Below, piece by piece: positions 41,996-51,020 of a stretch of DNA of 55,849 nucleotides (its first letter is position 1; every line of letters starts with the position of its first letter). Made by a program: the position numbers and the translations under genes. The notes beneath the pieces were generated by a model. That model saw nothing but the letters and a program-made list of their open reading frames with translations. It was not told where the DNA came from and ran no database searches. This DNA is from Gammaproteobacteria bacterium (GTDB lineage: Bacteria; Pseudomonadota; Gammaproteobacteria; Pseudomonadales; Azotimanducaceae), in contig PBRP01000027.1 of NCBI GenBank assembly GCA_002726655.1, positions 47,296-103,144 on the forward strand, in the 5' to 3' direction.

Positions 41996-43273
41996 ATGAC
42001 CTCAATTACCCTCGCACCTATCAGGGGCATATCAGGCAATGTCTTTCTTCCTGGCTCCAAGAGCCTGTCAAATCGTGGCCTGCTGCTTTCGTCTCTTGCT
42101 CGCGGCACTACTACCCTAACCAATTTGCTGAGGAGCGATGATACGAGCCACATGGTAAGTGCCCTTCGCCAGTTGGGCACCTCTATCAATATAAGTGACA
42201 ATGGAACCCATGCTGAGGTAACCGGCAAAGGTGGACTATTCGAAGCTCCTGTAAAAAAACAGTTTTACCTGGGAAATGCCGGCACCGCAATTCGACCACT
42301 CACCTGTGTTCTAGGTCTTATGAAGGGTGTCTTCGAAATCGATGGCGATGAGTATATGCGCGAAAGACCCATCGAACACCTGGTCGATGCGCTGGAACAA
42401 CTTGGCGCAGAAATCCACTACCTGGAAAGGCATGGCTGTCCACCCCTCAGAATAGTTGGGGATCAGATCAAGGGTGGAAAGGTCATCATACCGGGAAATA
42501 TTTCAAGCCAGTTCCTGACTTCATTGCTGATGAGCCTGCCACTGGCAAGCCAGGGAAGCACAATAGAAGTGATCGGAGAGCAGGTGTCCAAGCCCTACCT
42601 GGATATTACGCTCGGCATCATGGAGCAATTCGGGGTAACCGCGTCCCACGAGGATTATCAAATGTTTCAGGTCCCTGGAGGGCAGCAATATCAATCTCCC
42701 GGATCCTACCTGATCGAAGGCGATGCCTCATCAGCATCCTATTTTTTTGGTGCGGCCGCAATTGCAGGATCCGTGCGAGTAATGGGGCTCGGCGAGGACT
42801 CAGTTCAGGGCGACCTTGCGTTTATCGACGTCATGGAGCGCATGGGTGCCCGCGTCATCAGGAATAGTGACTGGATTGAAGTACATAAGGGATTGCTCAG
42901 GGGCTTGGATGTGGACCTCAACCACATTCCTGATGCCGCTATGACAGTAGCCACGGTAGCCTTGTTTGCAGAGGGATCAACAACTATCCGTAATATATAC
43001 AACTGGCGAGTCAAGGAAACTGACCGGATGCATGCGATGGCGACCGGACTCCGAAAACTGGGTGCAACAGTAGAAACAGGTGATGACTACATTACTATTG
43101 ATCCACCAGAGGAAATTAAAGCGGTGGATATCGACACCTTTGGAGATCACAGGGTAGCCATGTCTTTTTCACTGGCGGCCTTGGGTAATCAACCCATTCA
43201 AATCAATGACCCAGAGTGTACGCACAAAACATTCCCTGACTACTTTAAGGTTCTGGATTCAATTTCCAGCTGA
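41996..43273 (+). CDS. aroA: 3-phosphoshikimate 1-carboxyvinyltransferase (EPSP synthase)
   Basis: 425 residues. Substrate-binding motifs include FLPGSKSLSNRGLLLSSLA at the start, YLGNAGTAIRPLTCVLGL (near 90), the ERPIEHLVDAL region and WRVKETDRMHAMATGLRKLG, with DHRVAMSFSLAAL at the end. It joins PEP and shikimate 3-phosphate in aromatic amino-acid synthesis. The GNAGTAIRP and KETDRM motifs are of the ordinary (class I) type. It is usually next to serC/pheA/tyrA or cmk in relatives; none is adjacent here. Confidence 0.94.
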   Translation: MTSITLAPIRGISGNVFLPGSKSLSNRGLLLSSLARGTTTLTNLLRSDDTSHMVSALRQLGTSINISDNGTHAEVTGKGGLFEAPVKKQFYLGNAGTAIRPLTCVLGLMKGVFEIDGDEYMRERPIEHLVDALEQLGAEIHYLERHGCPPLRIVGDQIKGGKVIIPGNISSQFLTSLLMSLPLASQGSTIEVIGEQVSKPYLDITLGIMEQFGVTASHEDYQMFQVPGGQQYQSPGSYLIEGDASSASYFFGAAAIAGSVRVMGLGEDSVQGDLAFIDVMERMGARVIRNSDWIEVHKGLLRGLDVDLNHIPDAAMTVATVALFAEGSTTIRNIYNWRVKETDRMHAMATGLRKLGATVETGDDYITIDPPEEIKAVDIDTFGDHRVAMSFSLAALGNQPIQINDPECTHKTFPDYFKVLDSISS

Positions 43274-43285
43274 CCTTCGTCTGCC

Positions 43286-43972
43286 ATGATTCCTCTTCAA
43301 ACGAAATCACTAACCAACCTCACATTTCTCAGTTTGCTGGTTTGTCTTTCAGTGATGGCACAGGACGGGGAGGATAAACCCTGGAAACTGCTAAAAGACA
43401 AGAATGATATCCAGGTCTATAGCAGGCAGGTTGCCGGATTAAAATACGAAGAATTCAAAGCGGTTGTGGAATTGGAGGCCACGCTGGTCAGCAGTCTTGC
43501 TCTCCTGGATGATGCGCAAGCCTGTATTGACTGGATACACAGGTGTGAGCTAAGCAGGGTATTACAGACACGCGGGTTACTGGAACGCCACATTTACCAG
43601 GTAAGCAGCCTGCCTTTCCCTGCGGCTTCCAGGGATATGATTCTAAAGGCAAAGGTGAGCCTGGCCGATGAAGAGGAGATCCGAATAGACCTGGAGTCCA
43701 AGCCCGGTTTCATAGAGGAAACCTCCCATATTCGTATTCTAGAATCTCACGGGTCCTACCTGCTTGAAAAACTTGATGAAAATCAAACGCGACTAACCTG
43801 GATTCAATATGTTGATCCTGCAGGCGCACTTCCGGCCTTTATCGTAAACTCAATGCTGACAAATCTTCCCTACAAATCCCTGGAAAATTTCAGAAAAGTG
43901 GTCAAACAAAAAAAATACAGGAATAGCAGAATCATTCAGCATGAAGATGGATCTATGAGTCTAAGCCGATAG
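43286..43972 (+). CDS. START-domain lipid-binding-like protein
   Basis: 228 residues with a signal peptide (TNLTFLSLLVCLSVMAQ) and a START/Bet v 1-like fold pattern: WKLLKDKNDIQVYSRQVAG, EFKAVVELEA, LPFPAASRDMILKAKV, and RLTWIQYVDPAGALPAFIVN near the end. Such proteins bind hydrophobic ligands; the bacterial members are mostly uncharacterised. It lies 12 bp after aroA and converges with ogt, overlapping it by 12 bp at the 3' ends. Confidence 0.78.
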   Translation: MIPLQTKSLTNLTFLSLLVCLSVMAQDGEDKPWKLLKDKNDIQVYSRQVAGLKYEEFKAVVELEATLVSSLALLDDAQACIDWIHRCELSRVLQTRGLLERHIYQVSSLPFPAASRDMILKAKVSLADEEEIRIDLESKPGFIEETSHIRILESHGSYLLEKLDENQTRLTWIQYVDPAGALPAFIVNSMLTNLPYKSLENFRKVVKQKKYRNSRIIQHEDGSMSLSR

Positions 43973-44464
43973 TTCCATTGACAGCTGACCCTGGCCTCGC
44001 CGGGACTCAAGATCCAGCAAAAATCGTTTAGCCACCAGCCCGCCACCAAATCCGGTCAGGCTCCCATCCGTACCTATTACTCTGTGACAAGGAATTACAA
44101 TGGGCAAGGGATTGCGGCCATTGGCTGCACCCACCGCCCTTACTGCCTTTTCTCTGCCAATTCTGATTGCGATATCCTTGTAGGTACAGGTCTGCCCGTA
44201 TGGAACCTCGATCAAGGCCCCAAGAACTTCAAGCTGGAATGGCGTTCCATGCGGAACTAGCGGCAGGTCAAATTCGCGGCGACTGCCGGCAAAGTACTCG
44301 CCAAGCTGTATAGATGCATCCGTGAAATAGTCCTTCTGCAATTTCCAGTCATCACCTGGTTTCACCTTACCTTTGCCTTCAGGAAAACCGATGTAAACAA
44401 GCCCCTCATCATTTCCAGCCAGCAGCAGTTCACCAAGCGGGGTTTCTAAATATGTGTAATTCAT
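43961..44464 (-). CDS. ogt: Methylated-DNA--protein-cysteine S-methyltransferase
   Basis: 167 residues. The active-site motif IPCHRVIG has its acceptor cysteine at residue 126, and VGAANGRNPLP precedes it. The N-terminal part is PLGELLLAGNDEGLVYIGF. It transfers the methyl group from O6-methylguanine to itself irreversibly. Size and lack of an Ada N-terminal domain fit Ogt. A MITE-like repeat separates it from an Ada-AlkA fusion gene on the same strand, which otherwise would be adjacent; together they cover direct reversal and base excision of alkylated DNA. Confidence 0.93.
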   Translation of the reverse strand: MNYTYLETPLGELLLAGNDEGLVYIGFPEGKGKVKPGDDWKLQKDYFTDASIQLGEYFAGSRREFDLPLVPHGTPFQLEVLGALIEVPYGQTCTYKDIAIRIGREKAVRAVGAANGRNPLPIVIPCHRVIGTDGSLTGFGGGLVAKRFLLDLESRRGQGQLSMELSA

Positions 44465-44473
44465 CCTAGCCTC

Positions 44474-44622
44474 CTAACAGGTTGCTGAAAAAGTGCTTTC
44501 CTGCATTTTTTCAGGGTCGCGGGCCTCAGCCCGCTCGCTACAAATCAACAACTTACGTCGTTGATTTGCGGCCGATACCTCCATGTATCGGTCCAACAGT
44601 CTGCTTTTCGGCAGCCCGCTAG
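44474..44622 (-). repeat. MITE-like element with imperfect terminal inverted repeats (full copy)
   Basis: The ends are imperfect inverted repeats: CTAACAGGTTGCTGAAAAAG at the left and, read from the other strand, CTAGCGGGCTGCCGAAAAGC at the right. Inside are two more hairpins, CAAATCAAC/GTTGATTTG (about 44541-44568) and CCGATAC/GTATCGG (about 44572-44590). The left 59 bp are shared with 7957-8014. There is no coding capacity. It lies between ogt and the Ada-AlkA gene and stops 12 bp before the latter's stop codon, so it may affect transcription between the two genes. Confidence 0.7.
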
Positions 44623-44634
44623 TGCTCACAAGTT

Positions 44635-46056
44635 TCAAGCATTCCGCCAGAGGTGCATCCCAGCGTATGCTCGCCAGGGTCGCCACCTTTCTGCTCGTTG
44701 AAGCAATTGCTTCTCGTCATCAATTCCCAGTATCTCCCTTGCCACTCTCAGCAGTACCAGGTCACTGTGCAGAAATGCATCCGGGTCATTGAGCGCTCTC
44801 ATCGCCACATACTGAGCGGTCCAGGGTCCAATCCCCTTTATCGCAACCAGTTGCTCGACGACCTGCGCCCCATCATTTTCGTTACCTAACTCGAGTTCGC
44901 CATCAAGCATTGCTTCGGCTGTGGATCTGATTGCCCTTGCGCGACTACCAGGCATGGGTAGCTCATCGGGATCAATATGTGCCAGCGCTGATGGCCCGGG
45001 GAACAGGGTTCCATACTCGCTCTTTATTCCATACTTCTCTGCAATGTGTCCCATGACCGTCGATGCTCCCTTGACTGAGATCTGTTGGCCAACGATCGCC
45101 CGGATTGTTATCTCAAATGCATCCCAGGATCCTGGCAATCTCTGTCCCGGATTTTGCCGCACAAGTCTGCCGAGGGACCTGTCTCTTTGTAATTGATGCT
45201 GAATATCCTGAGGCACCGCATCCAGATCGAACAGCCGTCGAACCTTCTCGACGATACGGATAAGCGGCCGGGAATTCTCTACTTCAATCTCGCAGAGAAG
45301 AACATTCTGTCCTTCTTCATTGGTAATGCTAATCCGGCCAGGACTTCCCTCCTCCAATATTGTTCTCTGATATTCATTATGACTAACGGTCTCTACACCC
45401 GGAATCGCCCGCATGGCGAGAAACGACAAAATGCCCGGAAAATCAAACGGTGGGCGATACGATAGCCTTATGGTGAATGCATCGTTCTGGTCGACAACTT
45501 GTTCCCTTCGCAGACTGACAGGTGTCCGTTTATATATTTTGCGAAAATGATCGTTAAATCGACGAACACTCCCGTAGCCCGATGAAAAAGCTATTTCCGT
45601 CATGCTCAAATTTGTTTCGTCCAGTAATTTCTTGGCAAACTGAATGCGCCGCGTTTGTGCAATAGTTATCGGAGATGCACCGAGATGCTTTTGAAACAGG
45701 CGACCCAGGTGCCTTGGGGTTACGCCCAGCCGGTCACTTAATTTCCCCACTCCCTCTCCGTCCAGTGCGCCGTCACCTATGAGGCGTAACGCTCGAGAAA
45801 CTGTAGTCGACGTGCCCATCCATGCCGGGGTTCCCGGCGAGGCTTCCGGCCGGCAACGCAGGCAGGGTCTGTAGCCAGCCTCCATGGCTTCGACGGCTGA
45901 GTCAAAAAAAAGGACATTCCGTGCCATGGGCATTTTCACGGGACAGACAGGTCGACAAAAGATCCCAGTGGTTTTGACACCCACAAAAAACCGGCCGTCA
46001 AATCGTGGATCCCGGGCTTGCCTTGCACTCTCAAATATCTTGTATTGTGAATCCAT
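44635..46056 (-). CDS. Ada-type regulator fused to 3-methyladenine DNA glycosylase (AlkA)
   Basis: 473 residues. An Ada zinc/methylphosphotriester domain (about 1-75) carries FCRPVCP and CLRCRPE, with the first Cys of FCRPVC as probable methyl acceptor. An AraC-type HTH follows (about 85-185: LSDRLGVTPRHLGRLFQKHLG and IAFSSGYGSVRRFNDHFRK). The C-terminal half is AlkA: HhH motif VEQLVAIKGIGPWTAQYVAMRAL (about 400-422) and catalytic Asp in FLHSDLVLLR. This domain fusion is known from other bacteria and joins sensing of alkylation damage to its repair. The gene may control itself and ogt. Confidence 0.92.
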   Translation of the reverse strand: MDSQYKIFESARQARDPRFDGRFFVGVKTTGIFCRPVCPVKMPMARNVLFFDSAVEAMEAGYRPCLRCRPEASPGTPAWMGTSTTVSRALRLIGDGALDGEGVGKLSDRLGVTPRHLGRLFQKHLGASPITIAQTRRIQFAKKLLDETNLSMTEIAFSSGYGSVRRFNDHFRKIYKRTPVSLRREQVVDQNDAFTIRLSYRPPFDFPGILSFLAMRAIPGVETVSHNEYQRTILEEGSPGRISITNEEGQNVLLCEIEVENSRPLIRIVEKVRRLFDLDAVPQDIQHQLQRDRSLGRLVRQNPGQRLPGSWDAFEITIRAIVGQQISVKGASTVMGHIAEKYGIKSEYGTLFPGPSALAHIDPDELPMPGSRARAIRSTAEAMLDGELELGNENDGAQVVEQLVAIKGIGPWTAQYVAMRALNDPDAFLHSDLVLLRVAREILGIDDEKQLLQRAERWRPWRAYAGMHLWRNA

Positions 46057-46191
46057 GCAAGGAATCTTAGTCTCGTGGCCACTGGGATACTAGCCAAAAT
46101 CGGACCTGGTTATTTCAGATAGTTCTTTCTTTTGAACCAGTCGGCTCGATAAGCATATCTGGACAATAACCAGCTATAATTTCACCCACCA

Positions 46192-47520
46192 ATGATCAAA
46201 TCCCTCGGAAAACTTTCCAACCCGACCAAGGCTGTATCAACTTTGCTTGATACGGGGGAAGAAGCCTGTGTGGTATTCGAGTTTGATCATGTGCAGCACT
46301 ATTCGACCGGATTACCAATAACCATCACTGTCATCTGTTACTACAATGAAGGTGATTTACGTGCAGCATTTACGACCGAGCTCGATCCACTGAGCAAAGC
46401 GATTGGAGAACAGACAGACGGCATCGAGCACGCCTATACTAAACTGTTAGTAGCACATCAACTTTCTGACATCAATCTTCAAAAACCTCTGAAGCTGGAC
46501 ATCCAGCAGATACCCAAACCCTGGGGACAGGAAATCTGGTATACGGGTATTGAAACGCGGGGAATCTGCACGATACAGGCGGTCCCGCTGCCGTGGATTC
46601 TCGATGTGTTTGCGTCAATCGTCACAGGCTCCCGGGAACTCACACCCATTCTACTGAAAATACTCGACCCATCCCCGTACGAAATACTAGGTGACTTGTA
46701 TTTCGAACTGCACGTGAAAAAGCGTGAAGTTTACGTGGTGACGCATCTTGATGAAAATGCGTGGCCGGACTCAGCAGGTGAAATTCGTTTCGGTTTTGAT
46801 CCAGATATGATCAACACCTACGCCGATGAACAGCAATTCAAAAAAGCCTACCTCACATCCGTCAATGATTACCGGCAGGTACGCGACAAGATCGATGCGA
46901 GGCTGGATGAAATCAGATCTAATGCACAGTTAACTGAGGGCGAGCGGGTGCCAGTGGAAACCTTCAGGTCCTGGCACAGCGAGATCGATCCGACACTTGC
47001 AGCCCAGGAGAAACAGCTTCGCGAGGCAATGAACCTATTCACCGCGAAACGCAGCCTGAGAGTGGGGGATGTGATACAGGTGAATCCATGCACGCCTCAC
47101 TCGTTGCAGCATGGCGTCAGGGTCATTGAGTTCCAAACCCCGCACTACGAACGATATATCCTGTCATTTGCACAGAAGGTCCTGACCCAGAATCATTGGG
47201 ACACTAAGGAAGCACTGGATCAGGTGCAGATAGGCGTCGAAGAGACAGCAGAAATCCAACAACTTTCCGAAACCGAATCCCTCATCGCTGACTTTGAGGA
47301 ATTCAAGGTAATACGAATTCTCCTGCAGCCGGGAATGGACAAGACGATTGACGCTGATATTTATTGCCTGGTGATCAGCGTCGAGGGTTCACTGGCCCTG
47401 GGAGAACAGCAACTTGTACCGGAAGAAGGCTATTACATTCCCGCCTGTGCCAGGCCTGTTGCAATCAGCAATACGGGCACGCGGCCTGCAACAATTCTGA
47501 TCGCCCAGCCAGTCCAATAA
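46192..47520 (+). CDS. Phosphomannose-isomerase-like (type I) cupin protein
   Basis: 442 residues. The motif QQIPKPWGQEIWYTGIETRG (near 106-125) and YFELHVKKREVYVVTHLDE (near 164) recall class I mannose-6-phosphate isomerases, as does VNPCTPHSLQHGVRVIEFQTPHYERYI with its metal-binding His/Glu set (near 303). The end is a second cupin-like strand set (GYYIPACARPVAISNTG). The order differs from ManA, and activity on mannose 6-phosphate is unproven. It stands alone, divergent from the Ada-AlkA gene and convergent with the radical SAM gene. Confidence 0.68.
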   Translation: MIKSLGKLSNPTKAVSTLLDTGEEACVVFEFDHVQHYSTGLPITITVICYYNEGDLRAAFTTELDPLSKAIGEQTDGIEHAYTKLLVAHQLSDINLQKPLKLDIQQIPKPWGQEIWYTGIETRGICTIQAVPLPWILDVFASIVTGSRELTPILLKILDPSPYEILGDLYFELHVKKREVYVVTHLDENAWPDSAGEIRFGFDPDMINTYADEQQFKKAYLTSVNDYRQVRDKIDARLDEIRSNAQLTEGERVPVETFRSWHSEIDPTLAAQEKQLREAMNLFTAKRSLRVGDVIQVNPCTPHSLQHGVRVIEFQTPHYERYILSFAQKVLTQNHWDTKEALDQVQIGVEETAEIQQLSETESLIADFEEFKVIRILLQPGMDKTIDADIYCLVISVEGSLALGEQQLVPEEGYYIPACARPVAISNTGTRPATILIAQPVQ

Positions 47521-47604
47521 CCATTTCACTAAAGTTGTAGTGACGAGGCGTTCGCACAAGCAGTGAAAGTAACCAGTTGATCACACCTTCTGAACCGATA
47601 TAGG

Positions 47605-48543
47605 CTAATTTTCCTGGTTTTCGGCATCCACTTCCCAGTCGATAAGCCCTGCTCTCTCCATTTTATCTGCACCGTGGAACACGACCCAGGCACCACATCG
47701 AGCACAGTCAACATCATTGCCATAACAACAGAAAGGAGTCGTAAAGTGATCGTCTTCAAGATAAAGAGACAGAACTGTTTTCGTGGCAGGGCAAACCGAA
47801 GTCACGCGCTCCGCATAGGGCGGCATCATCAATTCCAGATGACGAATAGTATTGCGGATGAACCGAGGATATTTTTGCTTTAGCGACATAATAGTCTGTA
47901 CCGCTTCAGCGCGTTCTTCGTTGGTATCCCATACATCGGGATTATCGTGTTCACCATCCTTTGGTACCATGAAAGAGAAAGTCATCCAGCCAACCTGTGT
48001 TTGCAAAAGAGATGACACCAACTCTTCCATTCGCTGATGATTCCTCCGCGTAACGACCGTCTGCACCTGAAACTCGGAACCAAAGTCCCTTGGCAGGCGT
48101 TCGATATTGCCCAGGACCTTCTGGTAAACGCCTTCACCCCGGATCGCATCATTCAGATCTTCTGGGCCATCCATGCTAATGACATAGAGTAGATTCCCGC
48201 CAAAATCGATCAGCGGTGCAGTACCATTAGTCGTGATTGTATTCCTCTGGAAAAGTCTGACACCTTTTCGCAGCAGCTTTGGCTTCAGCATGGGCTCACC
48301 GCCCATCCACAACATGTGCCGTATCTGATGACGGTCTCGCAATTGTTTGAGGGTGTCGAGCACTACATCGTCTGCCATTTCGTCACGGATAGAGACGGGC
48401 GCTGCATTCGGGTTGCCTTCCCTGAAGACAAAGCAATGTCTGCACTGCAGATTGCAGTGATTGGTAATATTGACAGCCGCAGATGGATATTGGGCTGATT
48501 CACTGTAATTACCCGTAATGTTTGCCTGGATAGACATATACAT
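47605..48543 (-). CDS. Radical SAM protein with C-terminal cysteine cluster (amine dehydrogenase cluster)
   Basis: 312 residues (ATG 48543; a second ATG at 48537 is also possible). The radical SAM motif CNLQCRHC (Cys 30, 34, 37) is followed by WMGGEPMLKPKLL (GGE motif) and ITTNG and SMDGPEDLND strands. Near the C-terminus CPATK and CCYGNDVDCARC look like a SPASM-type auxiliary cluster site, as in enzymes that modify peptides or proteins. It is the last gene after heavy chain, light chain and cytochrome of a TTQ amine dehydrogenase. A role in making the cofactor is a tempting inference but not shown. Confidence 0.85.
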   Translation of the reverse strand: MYMSIQANITGNYSESAQYPSAAVNITNHCNLQCRHCFVFREGNPNAAPVSIRDEMADDVVLDTLKQLRDRHQIRHMLWMGGEPMLKPKLLRKGVRLFQRNTITTNGTAPLIDFGGNLLYVISMDGPEDLNDAIRGEGVYQKVLGNIERLPRDFGSEFQVQTVVTRRNHQRMEELVSSLLQTQVGWMTFSFMVPKDGEHDNPDVWDTNEERAEAVQTIMSLKQKYPRFIRNTIRHLELMMPPYAERVTSVCPATKTVLSLYLEDDHFTTPFCCYGNDVDCARCGAWVVFHGADKMERAGLIDWEVDAENQEN

Positions 48544-48642
48544 CTTCTCTTCTTCCGGAGATGAGGTTACCAGTATAGATCAAGCTTAAGGGCTCTCACA
48601 GGACACAATTAACAGCAACCCAGCAAGCCCTGCAACGAAGAA

Positions 48643-49056
48643 TCAGGAACCGGACTCCTCAATTTTGCGTATGAGCCTCGCCCTTTCCGAACCAACATCG
48701 TCAAGCCGAACCGACCTGAGAACTGCAACTTCCTCCCTTGAATAGGGGACAAATTCCGCAGGCAGTGAAGAAGCACTGAAATTGCCCAGTATCCAGTTCA
48801 ATACCCGGGCGGTATTGGCGTCGGACAATTTTGACTGGGCTGTACCTGGTACTCTAACAATAAATTCACGACCACCATCTACCGTTAGAAAATCCCCCAG
48901 ATCAGCGAACGATGGAACCTTGCCAATAACACCGCTGCCATCAGGCAAATGGCAACCCTGGCAATTGAGCATATAGTCTGAACGAGGTCCGGCCCAGGCA
49001 TTGCAAGCCCATAGGCTGGTGCAGATCACCATCCACAATACTGCACTAGGCTTCAT
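48643..49056 (-). CDS. Small c-type cytochrome of the amine dehydrogenase cluster
   Basis: 137 residues with a signal peptide (MKPSAVLWMVICTSLWACNAWA) and a single haem-c motif CQGCH (near residue 32), then LPDGSGVIGKVPSFADLG and an HExxR-free tail. A later Met is a possible sixth ligand, but none is certain by eye. ATG 49056 overlaps the light-chain stop by 11 bp. It is probably the electron acceptor of the dehydrogenase in the periplasm, in place of amicyanin, which is not in the cluster. Confidence 0.82.
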   Translation of the reverse strand: MKPSAVLWMVICTSLWACNAWAGPRSDYMLNCQGCHLPDGSGVIGKVPSFADLGDFLTVDGGREFIVRVPGTAQSKLSDANTARVLNWILGNFSASSLPAEFVPYSREEVAVLRSVRLDDVGSERARLIRKIEESGS

Positions 49057-49564
49057 CTTCCACGCCCATAATGGCAGCAATCGAGCAGTTGTATACCATG
49101 TCTGCCGAACTGCCGGAACACCAGTTAACGTCGTTTGCCTGTGACGTCAGATAGACAGGCTTGTCTCCCTCATTTCGCATACATTGACAACGCCTGCAGG
49201 CGCTCTGGCCGCAGCAATCATTGTAGGAGATGATGTAATTCTTGCCATCAGCAGGATTTCTGCAGGTGCCTATCCAGGTAATCGGCGACAGCGCAGTGCC
49301 TGGCGGGCAACTACTCGCGGTGCCACCGCAACAGGCACAAAGGAATCCATCAATGGCACAGTACCGCCAATACTCGCAGTCTTCCGGGCTACCAGGATCA
49401 GCCTCCGAGGCAAGCGCAGTTGCCTGCGATCTAGCGATCGGCAATAGCGGGTAAGCAGAGGCACCAACGAGCGCTGTTCCCAGTTTAGCAAGAAAAAATC
49501 TCCGCGAGGTTTTGCGCGCAATATTTCGAGCTCTTCTTTCCAGCCACTTGTCAAAACGAGACAT
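49046..49564 (-). CDS. mauA: TTQ amine dehydrogenase light chain (MauA-type)
   Basis: 172 residues. The twin-arginine signal TSRRFFLAKLG (near 19-29) matches the known Tat export of this subunit. The mature part has the dense cysteine pattern (Cys 63, 69, 76, 78, 79, 86, 101, 117, 118, 123, 126, 128, 149, 160) for six disulfides. By comparison with the Paracoccus chain, Trp97 (in PITWIGTC) and Trp148 (in NDVNWC) are the two residues cross-linked to tryptophan tryptophylquinone, and Asp116 (in NDCC) is the catalytic base. The substrate, methylamine or an aromatic amine, cannot be fixed from this chain. Confidence 0.93.
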   Translation of the reverse strand: MSRFDKWLERRARNIARKTSRRFFLAKLGTALVGASAYPLLPIARSQATALASEADPGSPEDCEYWRYCAIDGFLCACCGGTASSCPPGTALSPITWIGTCRNPADGKNYIISYNDCCGQSACRRCQCMRNEGDKPVYLTSQANDVNWCSGSSADMVYNCSIAAIMGVEDEA

Positions 49565-49687
49565 ATTGGGTCGCTCTCCTGTTAGCTGTTAGATCACCTG
49601 CCGGTTGCCTTGGTAATACCGTGTGGGTGCGAGCAAATTCAAATCCAACCAGGTCCTGGCTGAGAATTGCCGGCATGCACACCTGGC

Positions 49688-50878
49688 TTACCATCCCTGC
49701 AAAAGTGTAGGTGCTGAAGTAGCGTTCTCGATCGTGCGCTCTAGTTTACCGGTATCGGCCTGGTATATATCAAGACCAAAGTCAGCGATTTCCATCAGAC
49801 TGCTTTCATGACCAAACACAGCCAGCATCACCACCGCCCAGGTAGGAATGGGGAAGGTCACCGCACTGGTATATAGATGAGGCTCCTCCTCCATACTGAC
49901 CTCCAATCCGAGTGCCATGTGCTCAAGGTCAAATCGTGCGATTCGCTCATGACTGTCGATGTTAAATACCCAAACTTCTTTTCCAGGCTCTTCGTAGGAG
50001 TCTTCGCCTCCGTCCTGCATCAGGATGAACAGTCGCCGGCTTTGTGGGTGCGCATCTATATGGTTGAATCCCCCGAATCGCCAACCGTCTGCTCGCTCCT
50101 GATCAGTCAGAAAGCTCCAGCGCTCAACGGCAACAGGTACGACATTTGAAACATCGACGGGATAAACATAACCATTATGAGAGGCATACAACCATTGATT
50201 GTCAACACGGACACCATCAGCAGCAACCGGGTCTTCATAAGAATCAAAGAACGGGTCGGTAAACCCCTTATCGATAACATTCCCCGTAGCATCCATCTGT
50301 ACCCACATGAGACTGCCATCACCACAAATCGCTGAGAAAGTCACACTGCTGTTGGCATACACACCGGTACAACCCGGTGATTCTATTTCGGCGACAAAAC
50401 GTTTGTTTTTAAGATCGATGATCGAAATACTTTGTGCCGGTGTGAAGTTTTGCACCATCAGGAAATTGTCGTCGGCCGTTACCGAGGAAAGTCCTTTTTG
50501 TATCAGCGCCGACATGCGCCTGGGTGGGATCTCTATCTCCCCTTTCTCCAGCAGAGTTTCAGGATCATAGATGGCAAGAATGTCTGTTCGCTGCCCTCGA
50601 GTAGAGCGCGAAAAGTGAGTTTGAATCGCGTAGATATCGCGGCCATGAGATGGCAGCACCAGTCCACCACTCCAGTATCCCGTGGACAACATGCCCAGCA
50701 TCTTGCCGCTGGTGGTATCGAATAATCGAGATTTGCTGAAGTCACCAGTCCCATCACTGACCCACACCCAGGCGTTGTTTGGTTTCTTGAGCTTTTCAAC
50801 AATGGGCAGATCTACTGGCAAATCTGCCTGTGCCGTAAAACTAAGACCGAAAAAGGCTAGAGCTACTATCTTTAACAT
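49688..50878 (-). CDS. mauB: TTQ amine dehydrogenase heavy chain (MauB-type beta-propeller)
   Basis: 396 residues with a signal peptide (MLKIVALAFFGLSFTAQA). Repeated blade strands of a seven-bladed propeller are visible, for example VWVSDGTGDFSKSRLFDTTSGKMLGML, DILAIYDPETLLEKGEIEIP and VWVFNIDSHERIARFDLE. This is the layout of methylamine and aromatic amine dehydrogenase heavy chains. The start ATG 50878 gives the clean signal; an upstream in-frame ATG at 50899 would add seven residues. The gap to mauA is only 123 bp, so mauE and mauD, which lie between these genes in classic mau operons, are absent here. Confidence 0.9.
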   Translation of the reverse strand: MLKIVALAFFGLSFTAQADLPVDLPIVEKLKKPNNAWVWVSDGTGDFSKSRLFDTTSGKMLGMLSTGYWSGGLVLPSHGRDIYAIQTHFSRSTRGQRTDILAIYDPETLLEKGEIEIPPRRMSALIQKGLSSVTADDNFLMVQNFTPAQSISIIDLKNKRFVAEIESPGCTGVYANSSVTFSAICGDGSLMWVQMDATGNVIDKGFTDPFFDSYEDPVAADGVRVDNQWLYASHNGYVYPVDVSNVVPVAVERWSFLTDQERADGWRFGGFNHIDAHPQSRRLFILMQDGGEDSYEEPGKEVWVFNIDSHERIARFDLEHMALGLEVSMEEEPHLYTSAVTFPIPTWAVVMLAVFGHESSLMEIADFGLDIYQADTGKLERTIENATSAPTLLQGW

Positions 50879-51020
50879 GCCAACCTCGTGCCGAAACAAT
50901 GGTATACCGAAAAAAGAGATCAGGTTCTTGTGTCGAAATAATATCAGTCACATGCAGGAATACCAGCCCTGCTACTCATTTACCGGCCTACTCATTGCCG
51001 GCCAGGGGACAACTCTACTC

